From contig NZ_JAJCRR010000007.1 in NCBI RefSeq assembly GCF_020564355.1, positions 124,001-188,000 on the forward strand: 64,000 nucleotides of DNA, in the 5' to 3' direction. The translations under genes were made by a program, and so were the position numbers. The notes below the pieces were generated by a model. That model saw only the letters and a list, made by a program, of their open reading frames with translations. It made no database searches and had not been told where the DNA came from. Shown piece by piece: positions 34,505-42,606 of the stretch (positions are counted from its first letter, which is position 1; each line of letters begins with the position of its first letter). This DNA is from Lachnospira pectinoschiza. Lineage in GTDB: Bacteria > Bacillota > Clostridia > Lachnospirales > Lachnospiraceae.

Positions 34505-35200
34505 ATGATAGGAATTATCGGAGCAATGGATGAAGAAGTGGAACAGATTGTAGCAGTCATGGACATTGAACGCGAGGAAACAAAGGCGCAGATGACATTT
34601 AAAGCCGGAAAGCTTGCCGGAAAAGATGTTGTCATTGTAAGAAGTGGTATCGGTAAGGTCAATGCGGCGGTCTGCACACAGATTTTAGTGGACGATTTCG
34701 GCGTGGATTATGTGATTAATACAGGCATTGCCGGTTCTTTAAAAAATGAAATTAACATTGCAGACATTGTTATTTCGGATGATGTACTGCATCACGATAT
34801 GGATGCAACAGGCTTTGGCTATGCACCCGGTCAGATTCCGAGAATGGATACGCTCTCATTTAAGGCCGATGCAAAACTGATTGAGCTGGCAAAGGAAAGC
34901 TGTGCAAAGGTTGTGCCGCAGATTGGCGTGCATGTGGGCAGAGTTGTCAGCGGCGATCAGTTTATTTCAGACAAGGCGGTAAAGGAAAGAATCAGTGCCA
35001 ATTTTGACGGTTACTGCACGGAAATGGAGGGCGCAGCGATTGCACAGGCTGCATATTTAAACGGTGTGCCGTTTGTCATCTTACGTGCAATTTCCGATAA
35101 GGCAGATGACAGCGCGACCATGGATTATCCGACATTTGAAAAACAGGCAATCCACAACTCTGTTCTTTTATTAAAGGAACTTGTTTCCCGCATTGCCTAG
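34505..35200 (+). CDS. mtnN: 5'-methylthioadenosine/S-adenosylhomocysteine nucleosidase
   Basis: Hydrolyses MTA and SAH (and 5'-deoxyadenosine) to adenine plus the thioribose, clearing SAM by-products and feeding methionine salvage and AI-2 synthesis. 231 residues; GAMDEEV at the start (catalytic Glu near 11), TGIAGSL, SGDQFI, CTEMEGAA (near 175) and SDKADD (catalytic Asp near 198). AAAGGAG lies six bases before the ATG; 13 bases after the lipoprotein gene, so possibly cotranscribed. No luxS is present in the window. Confidence 0.96.
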   Translation: MIGIIGAMDEEVEQIVAVMDIEREETKAQMTFKAGKLAGKDVVIVRSGIGKVNAAVCTQILVDDFGVDYVINTGIAGSLKNEINIADIVISDDVLHHDMDATGFGYAPGQIPRMDTLSFKADAKLIELAKESCAKVVPQIGVHVGRVVSGDQFISDKAVKERISANFDGYCTEMEGAAIAQAAYLNGVPFVILRAISDKADDSATMDYPTFEKQAIHNSVLLLKELVSRIA

Positions 35201-35250
35201 TCGCAAAAGCTTAAAATAAGACGAATATCCCCGATATTTGACGAACGATT

Positions 35251-35292
35251 TATCGCAGAAATGCTTTTCAATTTAGCATTTCTGCGATATTA
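35251..35292 (+). terminator. Long hairpin after mtnN, probable terminator
   Basis: A 14-bp perfect stem TATCGCAGAAATGC (35251-35264) with GCATTTCTGCGATA (35276-35289), followed only by TATTATTATG, a poor U-run. A smaller AATATC/GATATT hairpin lies just upstream. Confidence 0.6.
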
Positions 35293-35340
35293 TTATGTTA
35301 CGTAATTGAAAGGCAGTATGGCTTATGGGAAAGGAGTGTA

Positions 35341-35392
35341 AACAAGCCTTAAATGAAAGCTTGTTTGCAACAAGTTGTTCAGAAATGGGGGA
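35341..35392 (+). repeat. Dispersed hairpin leader element, copy at 35.3 kb
   Basis: AACAAGC/GCTTGTT hairpin (35341-35365), then GCAAC-AA-GTTGT (35367-35378), then TTCAGAAATGGGGGA, which supplies the ribosome site. It matches the downstream half of the GH5 and murG leaders. Confidence 0.7.
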
Positions 35393-35395
35393 AGT

Positions 35396-35983
35396 ATGAA
35401 AATAATAGTAGTGTTGATGGCAGTGGTGTTTATGGCGGGGATGGCTATCTGGCTGTTTTTATTTAAAAATTGCTATGAGATGATACAGGATATCCGCAGC
35501 GGAACAAGAAAAGTGCCGGTGATCCGCAAGGCAGTCGACAAGTATGATGACTGCTGTAAGCTGGAGATTGCGGTGAATAACACCGAAGTTTTTGTGGAAA
35601 AGATTATCGAAAATGAGAAAATTTGTGGACTGCGCATGAAAGCATGGCAGCGGATTGCGGGAATGGTCAAATATGGGATTGCTTTACTGGGAATATTTTC
35701 GGCGGTTCTTTTTAAGGGAAATACAGATGAAGTCTATATCTGTGCGGCGGTCGCGGCGATGTGCTGTGTGTCCCTGCATTTTATGGACTGTATGGCAGAT
35801 GTGGACGGCTATTTAAAGGATACGGTCGTGGAACTGGTGGATTATCTGGAAAACAGTGGCGCCGTGCGCAGTGAAGCGGGAAAAGTGATGGCTGCAAAAT
35901 TAAAAGGGAAAGCCGCCAGTGAGTTTATGAAAATGAACAGAAGATATGATAAAATCTGTGCGGCAAAAGGACATTTTTCTTGA
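35396..35983 (+). CDS. Unknown small membrane protein
   Basis: 195 residues. An N-terminal transmembrane helix (about 2-21), a charged region with paired cysteines (CCKLE near 50), two further hydrophobic segments (about 87-103 and 112-127, the latter Cys-rich) and a basic, helical C-terminus. I do not recognise the family. The ribosome site GGGGGA comes from the repeated hairpin leader. The next gene has its own promoter starting at the end of this one, so it is probably monocistronic. Confidence 0.65.
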   Translation: MKIIVVLMAVVFMAGMAIWLFLFKNCYEMIQDIRSGTRKVPVIRKAVDKYDDCCKLEIAVNNTEVFVEKIIENEKICGLRMKAWQRIAGMVKYGIALLGIFSAVLFKGNTDEVYICAAVAAMCCVSLHFMDCMADVDGYLKDTVVELVDYLENSGAVRSEAGKVMAAKLKGKAASEFMKMNRRYDKICAAKGHFS

Positions 35984-36009
35984 AAAAACAACGTCAAATG
36001 TTATAATTT
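35982..36009 (+). promoter_or_regulatory. Promoter of the 2-hydroxyacid dehydrogenase gene
   Basis: TTGAAA (35982-35987), a 16-base spacer and TATAAT (36004-36009); the -35 overlaps the stop of the preceding gene. Confidence 0.6.
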
Positions 36010-36053
36010 GATTAATAAAAGAACTGTACAAACAGACGAAAGGAGTTTTGACA

Positions 36054-37016
36054 ATGAAGATACTGATACTGGATTCAATTACTTTGGGAGATGACATTTC
36101 ACTGGATAAGTTAAAGGAACTCGGCGAAGTGATTACATATCCGCAAAGCAGCAGGGAAGAAGCAAAACAGCGGATTACAGAACACAATCCGGAAGTCATT
36201 ATTACCAATAAAGTTGTGATTGACGAAGCGGTATTATCCGGTGCACCGGCGGTAAAAATGATTGCAGAAACCGCCACAGGCTATAACAACATTGACCTTG
36301 CCTATGCAAAGGCACATGGCATAACGGTTGCCAATGTTGCGGGATATTCCACACAGTCTGTCATTCAGCATACCTTTGCGCTGTGTTTCTATCTGCTTGA
36401 AAAGTTGAGCTATTATGATAACTATGTAAAATCCGGTGCATATATTAACAGTCCGTGTTTTACGCATTTTGATGCAAAATTCCATGAACTTGCAGGCAAG
36501 ACATGGGGCATTATCGGACTCGGTGCTATCGGCAGGGGTGTGGCAAAAATTGCAGAAAGCTTTGGCTGCAAGGTGATTTATTATTCAGCAAGCGGACATA
36601 CTTATGATGTACCGTATGAGCGTGTTGAATTTGATGAAATTTTAGCGCAGTCAGACATTTTATCCATTCATGCACCGCTGAATCAGAATACGGAAAATCT
36701 GATGAATAAGGCGGCATTTGAGAAGATGAAAAACAGCGCCATTTTAATTAATGTCGGACGTGGTCCGATTGTAAATGATGCGGATCTGGTAGCCGCTTTG
36801 AATGAAAATCAGATTGCGGCAGCAGGACTGGATGTGCTGACAAAAGAACCGGTTGAAGCAGACAATCCGCTCAATTCCGTAAAAGACAGTACAAAACTCA
36901 TTGTAACGCCGCACATTGCCTGGGCAACCGTAGAAGCCCGTACAAGACTGATGGATGAGGTCTATGAAAATGTTAAGGCATTTACGGAAGGCAAGGCACG
37001 CAATGTTGTCGGATAA
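36054..37016 (+). CDS. D-2-hydroxyacid dehydrogenase (NAD-dependent)
   Basis: 320 residues. Reduces a 2-oxoacid or oxidises a D-2-hydroxyacid with NAD(H). Rossmann motif GLGAIGRGVAK (about 147-157) with later NVGRGPIVND (catalytic Arg), DVLTKEP (catalytic Glu region) and TPHIAW (catalytic His). The substrate could be glycerate, lactate or 2-oxoisocaproate; sequence alone does not decide. ATG 36054 is used with GGAG eight bases upstream; TTG two codons earlier is too close to the site. Monocistronic. Confidence 0.93.
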   Translation: MKILILDSITLGDDISLDKLKELGEVITYPQSSREEAKQRITEHNPEVIITNKVVIDEAVLSGAPAVKMIAETATGYNNIDLAYAKAHGITVANVAGYSTQSVIQHTFALCFYLLEKLSYYDNYVKSGAYINSPCFTHFDAKFHELAGKTWGIIGLGAIGRGVAKIAESFGCKVIYYSASGHTYDVPYERVEFDEILAQSDILSIHAPLNQNTENLMNKAAFEKMKNSAILINVGRGPIVNDADLVAALNENQIAAAGLDVLTKEPVEADNPLNSVKDSTKLIVTPHIAWATVEARTRLMDEVYENVKAFTEGKARNVVG

Positions 37017-37037
37017 ATTTTAATTGTTAAATGGAAA

Positions 37038-37074
37038 ACGGCTGTTCACCCGGATTGCAGGAGTGGACAGCCGT
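37038..37074 (+). terminator. Hairpin terminator after the dehydrogenase gene
   Basis: ACGGCTGTTCAC (37038-37049) pairs with GTGGACAGCCGT (37063-37074), 11 of 12; the U-run is weak (ATATAT). Confidence 0.6.
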
Positions 37075-37401
37075 ATATATAAAAATGAATACGGATTGAC
37101 TTCCTCATCGCAGTCCGTTCTTTTTTATATTGCAAATAAAATAAAAGGATGCTATCTTATTAATAGAATATATTCTAAAACTAAGTTTTAAAGCATGATT
37201 TTTATAAATCAGTATGTCTTTAAAATCTAAAATTTTCAGTTGAATGTGTATTTAATATTCAGACTGAAATTTCTATTGGCATTTTCTGAGGATTTTTATA
37301 CGAAAAAATCCGGGCTGAATCCAATAAAATATTCAAAAAATCAGCAAAAAATCTTGCCGGCAGTTCCACAAGTCCAGTATAATAAAAGAAAGGAAGAATG
37401 C
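37075..37401. other. AT-rich intergenic region
   Basis: About 330 bases, clearly more AT-rich than the neighbours, with small AT-rich inverted repeats (near 37172-37183 and 37197-37210) and no convincing gene. A possible promoter (TTGCCG, 18-base spacer, TATAAT ending at 37384) precedes the broken transposase-like gene. The composition suggests the segment came with that element. Confidence 0.5.
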
Positions 37402-37798
37402 ATGGATAATACACCATACGATGACGTATTCCGTACACTTTTAACCGACTGTACGGAGTTAATGATTCCGGTTGTGAATGAAATTTTTCATACAAAATAT
37501 ACCGGAGAAGAAACTATCTGCCTGCTTCAAAACGAGCATTTCATCAAGATGCCGGACGGCAGCATGAATTAAAAATAAAGCGATACACCGTCAACGAACT
37601 GTTTGAGAAAAAACTGTTCTTTCTGATACCGTTTCATATCTTTGTGTATGAAAAGGATTTTAAAGAACTCGAAGAAAATAAGAAAAAGTTAAAACAGCTG
37701 GAGGAAGAATATGCCGCAATCCGTGAACGGCTTGAAATTGCCTGCCAGAAGAAACAGTTGAGAAGCTGGCACGGTCGATGAATCAGACAAAACGCTGA
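37402..37798 (+). pseudogene. Remnant of a PD-(D/E)XK nuclease family transposase-like gene
   Basis: The first 56 codons from ATG 37402 (MDNTPYDDVFRTLLTDC...) match the N-terminus of the Rpn-like/PD-(D/E)XK transposase family common in Lachnospiraceae. The frame stops at 37572. Another frame from about 37562 resumes the family's C-terminal part (YTVNELFEKKLFFLIPF... EEEYAAIRERLE), and a second shift near 37745 gives EETVEKLARSMNQ to a stop at 37798. So the catalytic middle is deleted and at least two frame breaks exist; it cannot make an intact protein. A good ribosome site (AAAGGAAG) remains. Confidence 0.78.
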
Positions 37799-37827
37799 TA
37801 CACAGATATTTTTGTTACAGTCTAAAA

Positions 37828-37869
37828 AGTTCCAATACACATTTACAAAAATAAATGTGTATTGGAACT
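37828..37869. terminator. Perfect 18-bp hairpin, bidirectional terminator
   Basis: AGTTCCAATACACATTTA (37828-37845) pairs perfectly with 37852-37869 around a 6-base loop. A-run before and T-rich sequence after. It lies between the convergent transposase remnant and the - strand genes; the - strand U-run (TTTTT) is good. Confidence 0.75.
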
Positions 37870-37909
37870 GTATTTATTAAAAAAATTATTGCAAGAATAG
37901 TCTTTTGTA

Positions 37910-38182
37910 TTAGTCTTCTTCAATCACCTGAATTTCCATATAAGAAAAGTCAATGCTGTCAATAAAATTATCCTGATAGAAACGGACTTTGGAATGACGT
38001 TTAAACTCCGCAACATTGGAATCCAGCCAGATAGGCTCGCTTAAATCAAAGGCATAGCAGGCACTGTGGATACCGTCAAAAATTTTTCGGGTACGGTTTG
38101 TGGCCGCATCATCATTTTCCACCACCATATCCTTGAGCAGATGATTGCTGTCATCAAATAATTTACACCATAATCGGAACAT
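37910..38182 (-). CDS. Small unknown protein downstream of dtd
   Basis: 90 residues, no signal or membrane segment, acidic C-terminus. Begins MFRLWCKLFDDSNHLLKDMV and contains SEPIWLDSN. I do not recognise the family; similar short proteins are likely conserved in Lachnospiraceae (inference). ATG 38182 is preferred because AAAGGCGGG lies about 10 bases upstream; a longer start at 38227 would overlap dtd. It is one base downstream of dtd and surely cotranscribed. Confidence 0.7.
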   Translation of the reverse strand: MFRLWCKLFDDSNHLLKDMVVENDDAATNRTRKIFDGIHSACYAFDLSEPIWLDSNVAEFKRHSKVRFYQDNFIDSIDFSYMEIQVIEED

Positions 38183-38183
38183 C

Positions 38184-38663
38184 TTAATTTTCCCGCCTTT
38201 CATTTGAGGATTCTTTGAAAAAATCACGGCTGTCTAAGACAACGGTAAACGGACCGTCATTTTCAAGGTCAACACGCATATGTGCACCGAAGCTTCCGGT
38301 TTCTACTTTGGTGACTTTTTCGCGGCACAATGCAACAAATTTCTCGTATAAAGCATCGGCACGGTCCGGTTCAAGGGCATCAAAAAAGCTTGGACGGTTT
38401 CCCTTGCGGCAGTCTGCGTAAAGTGTAAACTGGCTTACGACAAGCAGTTCGCCACCTACGTCCAAAAGGGAAAGATTGATTTTGTCATTTTCATCAGAGA
38501 AAATCCGCAGCTTTGTGATTTTATCCACAAACTTTGGCAGCATTTCTTCAGTATCTCCTTTTCCGGCGCCGAATAAAATCAGCAGTCCTTTACCGATAGA
38601 ACCGACCGTTTGACCGTCAACGGTGACACTTGCGTGATTGACACGCTGTATTACAAATTTCAT
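38184..38663 (-). CDS. dtd: D-aminoacyl-tRNA deacylase
   Basis: Hydrolyses D-amino acids (and Gly on tRNA-Ala) from tRNA, keeping translation homochiral. 159 residues; [15 protein letters not shown] start, [17 protein letters not shown] (near 78-95) and [19 protein letters not shown], which holds the Gly-cisPro-like motif region (here GAHMRV). GGAG stands eight bases before ATG 38663. A promoter and an intrinsic terminator lie directly upstream, suggesting attenuation. Confidence 0.95.
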   Translation of the reverse strand: MKFVIQRVNHASVTVDGQTVGSIGKGLLILFGAGKGDTEEMLPKFVDKITKLRIFSDENDKINLSLLDVGGELLVVSQFTLYADCRKGNRPSFFDALEPDRADALYEKFVALCREKVTKVETGSFGAHMRVDLENDGPFTVVLDSRDFFKESSNERREN

Positions 38664-38682
38664 TTTTAAATCTCCATTCTTC

Positions 38683-38719
38683 AAAAAACAGCCGGCAGTC
38701 CGTTAAAAGAAGCGGCTGT
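38683..38719 (-). terminator. Leader terminator or attenuator of dtd
   Basis: On the - strand, ACAGCCG (38719-38713) pairs with CGGCTGT (38694-38688) and is followed by TTTTTT. It lies between the promoter at 38729-38757 and the dtd ribosome site. Confidence 0.7.
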
Positions 38720-38728
38720 CCGTGTATG

Positions 38729-38757
38729 TTTATATTTTTAGGATACAGTGATTGTAA
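38729..38757 (-). promoter_or_regulatory. Promoter of dtd
   Basis: On the - strand: TTACAA (38757-38752), a 17-base spacer and TATAAA (38734-38729). Transcription should start near 38722, immediately before the terminator hairpin. Confidence 0.6.
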
Positions 38758-38823
38758 TGGATAATCGGGAGAATGACAAGGGGAAGAACAAAAAATTATT
38801 ATATTGGAAAAATTTAAAAATAA

Positions 38824-38862
38824 AAATCCCCGGTCAGCCGAGACACGGGTTTCCGGGGATTT
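38824..38862 (-). terminator. Intrinsic terminator of pfp
   Basis: AAATCCCCGG (38824-38833) pairs with CCGGGGATTT (38853-38862); on the - strand it is followed by TTTTATTTTT. Confidence 0.82.
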
Positions 38863-38883
38863 CACCTAAAATGTTATTCAGTT

Positions 38884-40107
38884 TTAGAAATTGACATTTA
38901 AATGTCTTGGAAGACCGTCAACCATAATTGGTGAAAGTTCAGCCTGAATGAGTGGTCTGATATAGTGAATCAGATCATCTGTAACATAGTCGTCATCTGT
39001 AATCCATTCTAACGGAATCTTCTTTTCCACATTGGCAATATCATGAACATCATGTGTTTCTGTAATGCACATATATGGGTCATCAGAAATTCTCTTTAAG
39101 ACAACAACCTGTCCTGTAGCACCCTCAAAAGCTGCCTTTACAGCTGCACCACCTACGTTGAAGGCCTCTGTGATATCCGTACGGGAAGTCATGTGTGCGG
39201 CACAACGCTGCATGGTAGAAAGTTCAATTGCTCTTGTCTTGATGCCGAGTTCAGAACCAATCTTGTTTGCAAGGAACTTTGCAGAACCTGCTAACTGCTT
39301 GTGTCCGAATGCATCGACAAATTCTACGTGGTCAGAAAGTTCAAATACATATCTGCCGTCAGCAACCTTAATACCTTCTGAAATCGCAATAACCATAGAA
39401 CGACCCTGTTCGCTTAAAGATTTTACTCTTGCCATGAACTTGTCAATATCAAATACCTTTTCAGGAAGGTAAATCATATCTACGCCTTCACAGTCTTCGC
39501 CCTTTGCGAGAGCAGCAGCAGCAGTCAGCCATCCGGCATTACGTCCCATGATTTCAACAATTGTGATTGTCGGATAATCATAAACAAGACCATCACGGAT
39601 AATTTCTTTCATCGTTGCCGCAATATACTTGGCAGCACTACCGTAACCCGGTGTGTGGTCAGTAACAGCGAGGTCATTATCGATAGTTTTTGGAACACCC
39701 ATAAATTTAATGTCACTGTTTACAAGATTTGCATAATCGGAAAGCTTCTTAATAGTATCCATGGAATCGTTACCACCGATGTAGAAGAAGTATTTTACTT
39801 CCAAATCTTCAAGTGTCTTAAAGATTTTTTCATATACAGCTTTATCTTCATTTACCTCCGGCAGTTTGTAACGACAGGAACCCAGATAAGAAGATGGGGT
39901 TCTCTTTAACAAATCGATGTCAATATCAGTCTTAATCTTTTCAGAAAGGTCAACATACTGTCCGTCCAGCAGCCCCTTGATGCCGTGAAGCATACCGTAT
40001 ACTTTTTTTGCCCCTCTGTCACGTGCAGTTTTGTATACACCTACCAGACTTGAGTTAATTACTGATGTTGGACCACCAGACTGACCAACGATTACATTTC
40101 CAATCAT
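38884..40107 (-). CDS. pfp: Pyrophosphate-dependent 6-phosphofructokinase
   Basis: Phosphorylates fructose-6-phosphate to fructose-1,6-bisphosphate, reversibly using PPi rather than ATP. 407 residues; QSGGPTSVIN near the N-terminus, GGNDSMDTI (near 105, with the Asp that in PPi enzymes replaces the ATP-enzyme Gly), PKTIDNDL (catalytic TID motif) and GRNAGWLTA. ATG 40107 has GGAGG five bases upstream. Single gene with own promoter and terminator. Confidence 0.95.
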   Translation of the reverse strand: MIGNVIVGQSGGPTSVINSSLVGVYKTARDRGAKKVYGMLHGIKGLLDGQYVDLSEKIKTDIDIDLLKRTPSSYLGSCRYKLPEVNEDKAVYEKIFKTLEDLEVKYFFYIGGNDSMDTIKKLSDYANLVNSDIKFMGVPKTIDNDLAVTDHTPGYGSAAKYIAATMKEIIRDGLVYDYPTITIVEIMGRNAGWLTAAAALAKGEDCEGVDMIYLPEKVFDIDKFMARVKSLSEQGRSMVIAISEGIKVADGRYVFELSDHVEFVDAFGHKQLAGSAKFLANKIGSELGIKTRAIELSTMQRCAAHMTSRTDITEAFNVGGAAVKAAFEGATGQVVVLKRISDDPYMCITETHDVHDIANVEKKIPLEWITDDDYVTDDLIHYIRPLIQAELSPIMVDGLPRHLNVNF

Positions 40108-40240
40108 AAAATCCTCCATTCCTCCGCATTTGCGGTAATATCATCGTGGGACGACACAACTTTAAAAGGCATAAAACCCCCTTGGAAAGGCGGAAAATAT
40201 GTAATCTTTTCTATGATGTTCCACGAATTCTTATAATTGC

Positions 40241-40269
40241 ATTGTAGCATAAATAAATAAGATGTACAA
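40241..40269 (-). promoter_or_regulatory. Promoter of pfp
   Basis: On the - strand: TTGTAC (40269-40264), a 17-base spacer and TACAAT (40246-40241), leaving a leader of about 125 bases. Confidence 0.65.
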
Positions 40270-40463
40270 GTAGCATAAAATAGAACTAAAAAAAATAAAA
40301 ATTTAATAAAAACTCAAAAAAGACAGAAAATAAAAACAATTGTAACCACAGGGATTTAATACAACCCCCATTTGTGGTAAAATGTGCGTAAGCAATGAGC
40401 CGTGCCGGTTAAAAGCGGAAAGAAGTGCCGTGCTTGCACAAGGCGGCAGAAATGGAGAGAAAT

Positions 40464-41174
40464 ATGTATTTAGATAAAGAAAAAGCTGTAAAAGCATTTA
40501 TGGGAACGGGAGAAAAAAACGCAGCCGGAGAAGATTTAGTCACATTTTTGGAAAAATATGACCCGCATAAATACCAGAATCCGTGCAATACCGTAGATAT
40601 GGCGGTATTTGCCTACAATGAATCCGAAAAGAAAGTGACCAAAGTACTGCTGATTCAGCGGGGAAACCACCCAAGCATCGGATGGTGGGCGCTGCCGGGC
40701 GGATTTGTGGAGTACAGGGAAAATCTCGAAACGGCGGCAGCAAGAGAATTACAGGAAGAAACAGGAATTGAGCATTTAAGCTTTGAACAGTTAAAAACAT
40801 ATGGTGCATATGACAGGGACCCGCGTACGCGGATTATCACAACTGCCTATATTGCGCTGGTGCCGGAGGGACTTCTGCATGAAAAAGCTGGCGATGATGC
40901 TAAAAATGCAGGCTGGTTTACAATAAAAGATACCGAAATTTCAAGAAAAAACAACGCAGACGGTACAGTCTGCGCGACGCATCGGTTATGCCTTGAAAAT
41001 AAGGAACTGGCAGTCCGCACGGAATCCCAGGTCCGTGTAGAGTGGAGTCCGGGTGCGGTACTTGAAAATAAAACCTATACGATGGAACACACGACCCTGC
41101 TGGCTTCTGACCACAGTGCCGTCATTCTGGAAGGATATGAGTATCTGGTAAAAAGACTGGCGGACAGACCGTAG
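40464..41174 (+). CDS. Nudix hydrolase
   Basis: 236 residues. The Nudix box GX5EX7REUXEEXGU is complete: GGFVEYRENLETAAARELQE-ETGI near 83-106. Members of this length and type hydrolyse ADP-ribose or related nucleotide diphosphates; the substrate is not determined. ATG 40464 follows GGAGAG in the recurring CGGCAGAAATGGAGAG leader. The 3' end overlaps the convergent DUF6512 gene by 100 bases. Confidence 0.88.
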   Translation: MYLDKEKAVKAFMGTGEKNAAGEDLVTFLEKYDPHKYQNPCNTVDMAVFAYNESEKKVTKVLLIQRGNHPSIGWWALPGGFVEYRENLETAAARELQEETGIEHLSFEQLKTYGAYDRDPRTRIITTAYIALVPEGLLHEKAGDDAKNAGWFTIKDTEISRKNNADGTVCATHRLCLENKELAVRTESQVRVEWSPGAVLENKTYTMEHTTLLASDHSAVILEGYEYLVKRLADRP

Positions 41175-41776
41175 CTGCCATTTTGCGGGTCGGAAAAAAG
41201 ACCGATGTGCGGTGGATAAAAGGTAAAAAGCATGAATAAAAATGTCACAAATACCAGTACAAAAACAGGCAGAATCAGCGGAACCGGACGATGCGGTTTG
41301 TGGTAGGAAAATGTATTATAATATGGAAGACACGCATACCGGTAAAAGGTATAGTGGGCGTATAAAACAGCAATAAAATAAATAGCGATGTTTACCCAGT
41401 CCAGATTAAAGCCTAAAATGCCGTTGATGCCGTAAAATAAGACGACAACGGCCGCCATGCCGCAGAGTTCGCCAAATGCCGCGCCGTCCCAGTAGCAGGA
41501 TAAAAACATTTTTTTCAGACTGCGGTTGGAAATAGGTGCATTGCCGCCTGCAATACCGGCAAAACAGCCGATTACAAGCAGTAAAAGAAACGGAAAAAAC
41601 AATAGCTTTAAATGTTCCCATGTAGACTCATTGACAGGAACAAAAGGGGCAATCAGACGGCTCTCACCGAAAAAATCAAAGGCAAAGTGACAGGCAGTGC
41701 CAAGCGCCGCAGTAAGGATAAAAGAAACTGCGGTAAATATTTTTAAGCGCGTAAGTTTCTGGGTGACAGTATTCAT
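41075..41776 (-). CDS. DUF6512 family membrane protein
   Basis: 233 residues with six or so transmembrane segments; the region HFAFDFFGESRLIAPFVPVNESTWEH resembles DUF6512 proteins, whose function is unknown. ATG 41776 is supported by TTGGAG four bases upstream and a small GCCG/CGGC hairpin before it; extension to 41911 is rejected. The usual family end (around PPHIGLFSDPQNGSYGL) is followed here by about 25 more residues that run antisense through the last 100 bases of the Nudix gene, so the tail may be non-functional read-on. Confidence 0.75.
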   Translation of the reverse strand: MNTVTQKLTRLKIFTAVSFILTAALGTACHFAFDFFGESRLIAPFVPVNESTWEHLKLLFFPFLLLLVIGCFAGIAGGNAPISNRSLKKMFLSCYWDGAAFGELCGMAAVVVLFYGINGILGFNLDWVNIAIYFIAVLYAHYTFYRYACLPYYNTFSYHKPHRPVPLILPVFVLVFVTFLFMLFTFYPPHIGLFSDPQNGSYGLSASLFTRYSYPSRMTALWSEASRVVCSIV

Positions 41777-41904
41777 AAAACTCCAATCCGCCGGAATACG
41801 GCATATACAAAGGTTTGATGATGACATCATAAGATAGTGTATCCATAAAAGAATGCAAATATAACACAGAAACCGAATACAAAAATCAGAAAGGACATTT
41901 AAAA

Positions 41905-42585
41905 ATGGCAAAACAGACGTGGAAACCGGGAAATATGTTATATCCCGTACCGGCAGTGATGGTGAGCTGCCAGCGCGAGGGCGGAAAACCGAATATTATT
42001 ACCGTGGCATGGGCAGGAACAATCTGTTCAGATCCGGCAATGCTTTCAATTTCCGTAAGGAAAAACCGATATTCCTATGACATTATAAAGGAAACAAAAG
42101 AATTTGTTGTAAATCTGACGACAAAGCAGTTATGCCGTGCAACCGATTACTGTGGTGTGCGTTCCGGCAGGGATGTTGATAAGTTTCAGGAAATGCACCT
42201 GACACCGCAGCCGTCAGAAAAGGTAAAAGCACCGGGCATTGCGGAAAGTCCGGTCAATATAGAGTGCCGTGTGACACAGGTGCTTGAACTGGGCACACAC
42301 GATATGTTTCTGGCAGAAGTCGTGGCGGTGCGGGTTGATGATGATTACATGGATGAAAAAGGCAGATTTGACTTAAATGCGGCAGATTTAGTGACATATT
42401 CCCACGGTGAATATTTTACACTGGGTAAAAAGATTGGCACATTCGGATACTCCGTAGCAAAAAACAAACCCCAAAGCATTGCCGGAAACAACCCGAAACA
42501 CAAGTCTAAAAGCAGCACAAAAAAAGGTGTAAAAGCGAAAGGCAGAAGCGGTAAACATACCCGAAAAGAAAAAGGAAAAAAGTAA
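41905..42585 (+). CDS. Flavin reductase-like domain protein with Lys-rich tail
   Basis: 226 residues. An FMN-binding split-barrel flavin reductase-like domain (about 1-188): PVPAVMVSC, NIITVAWAGTICSDPAMLSIS, NLTTKQLCRATDYCG and YSHGEYF. Such proteins bind FMN and act as reductases or flavoredoxins. The last 38 residues are extremely Lys/Ser/Gly-rich (K-S-K-S-S-T-K-K-G), an uncommon disordered basic tail that might bind nucleic acid. AAAGGA is placed nine bases before the ATG. It is followed by the OLD-like ATPase after 21 bases. Confidence 0.88.
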   Translation: MAKQTWKPGNMLYPVPAVMVSCQREGGKPNIITVAWAGTICSDPAMLSISVRKNRYSYDIIKETKEFVVNLTTKQLCRATDYCGVRSGRDVDKFQEMHLTPQPSEKVKAPGIAESPVNIECRVTQVLELGTHDMFLAEVVAVRVDDDYMDEKGRFDLNAADLVTYSHGEYFTLGKKIGTFGYSVAKNKPQSIAGNNPKHKSKSSTKKGVKAKGRSGKHTRKEKGKK

Positions 42586-42606
42586 GACAAAAAGGGGGCA
42601 TTTTCG

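Noticed and set aside
37828-37869. MITE
   Set aside because: A single perfect hairpin with A- and T-rich flanks between convergent units fits a bidirectional terminator; no target-site duplication is seen.
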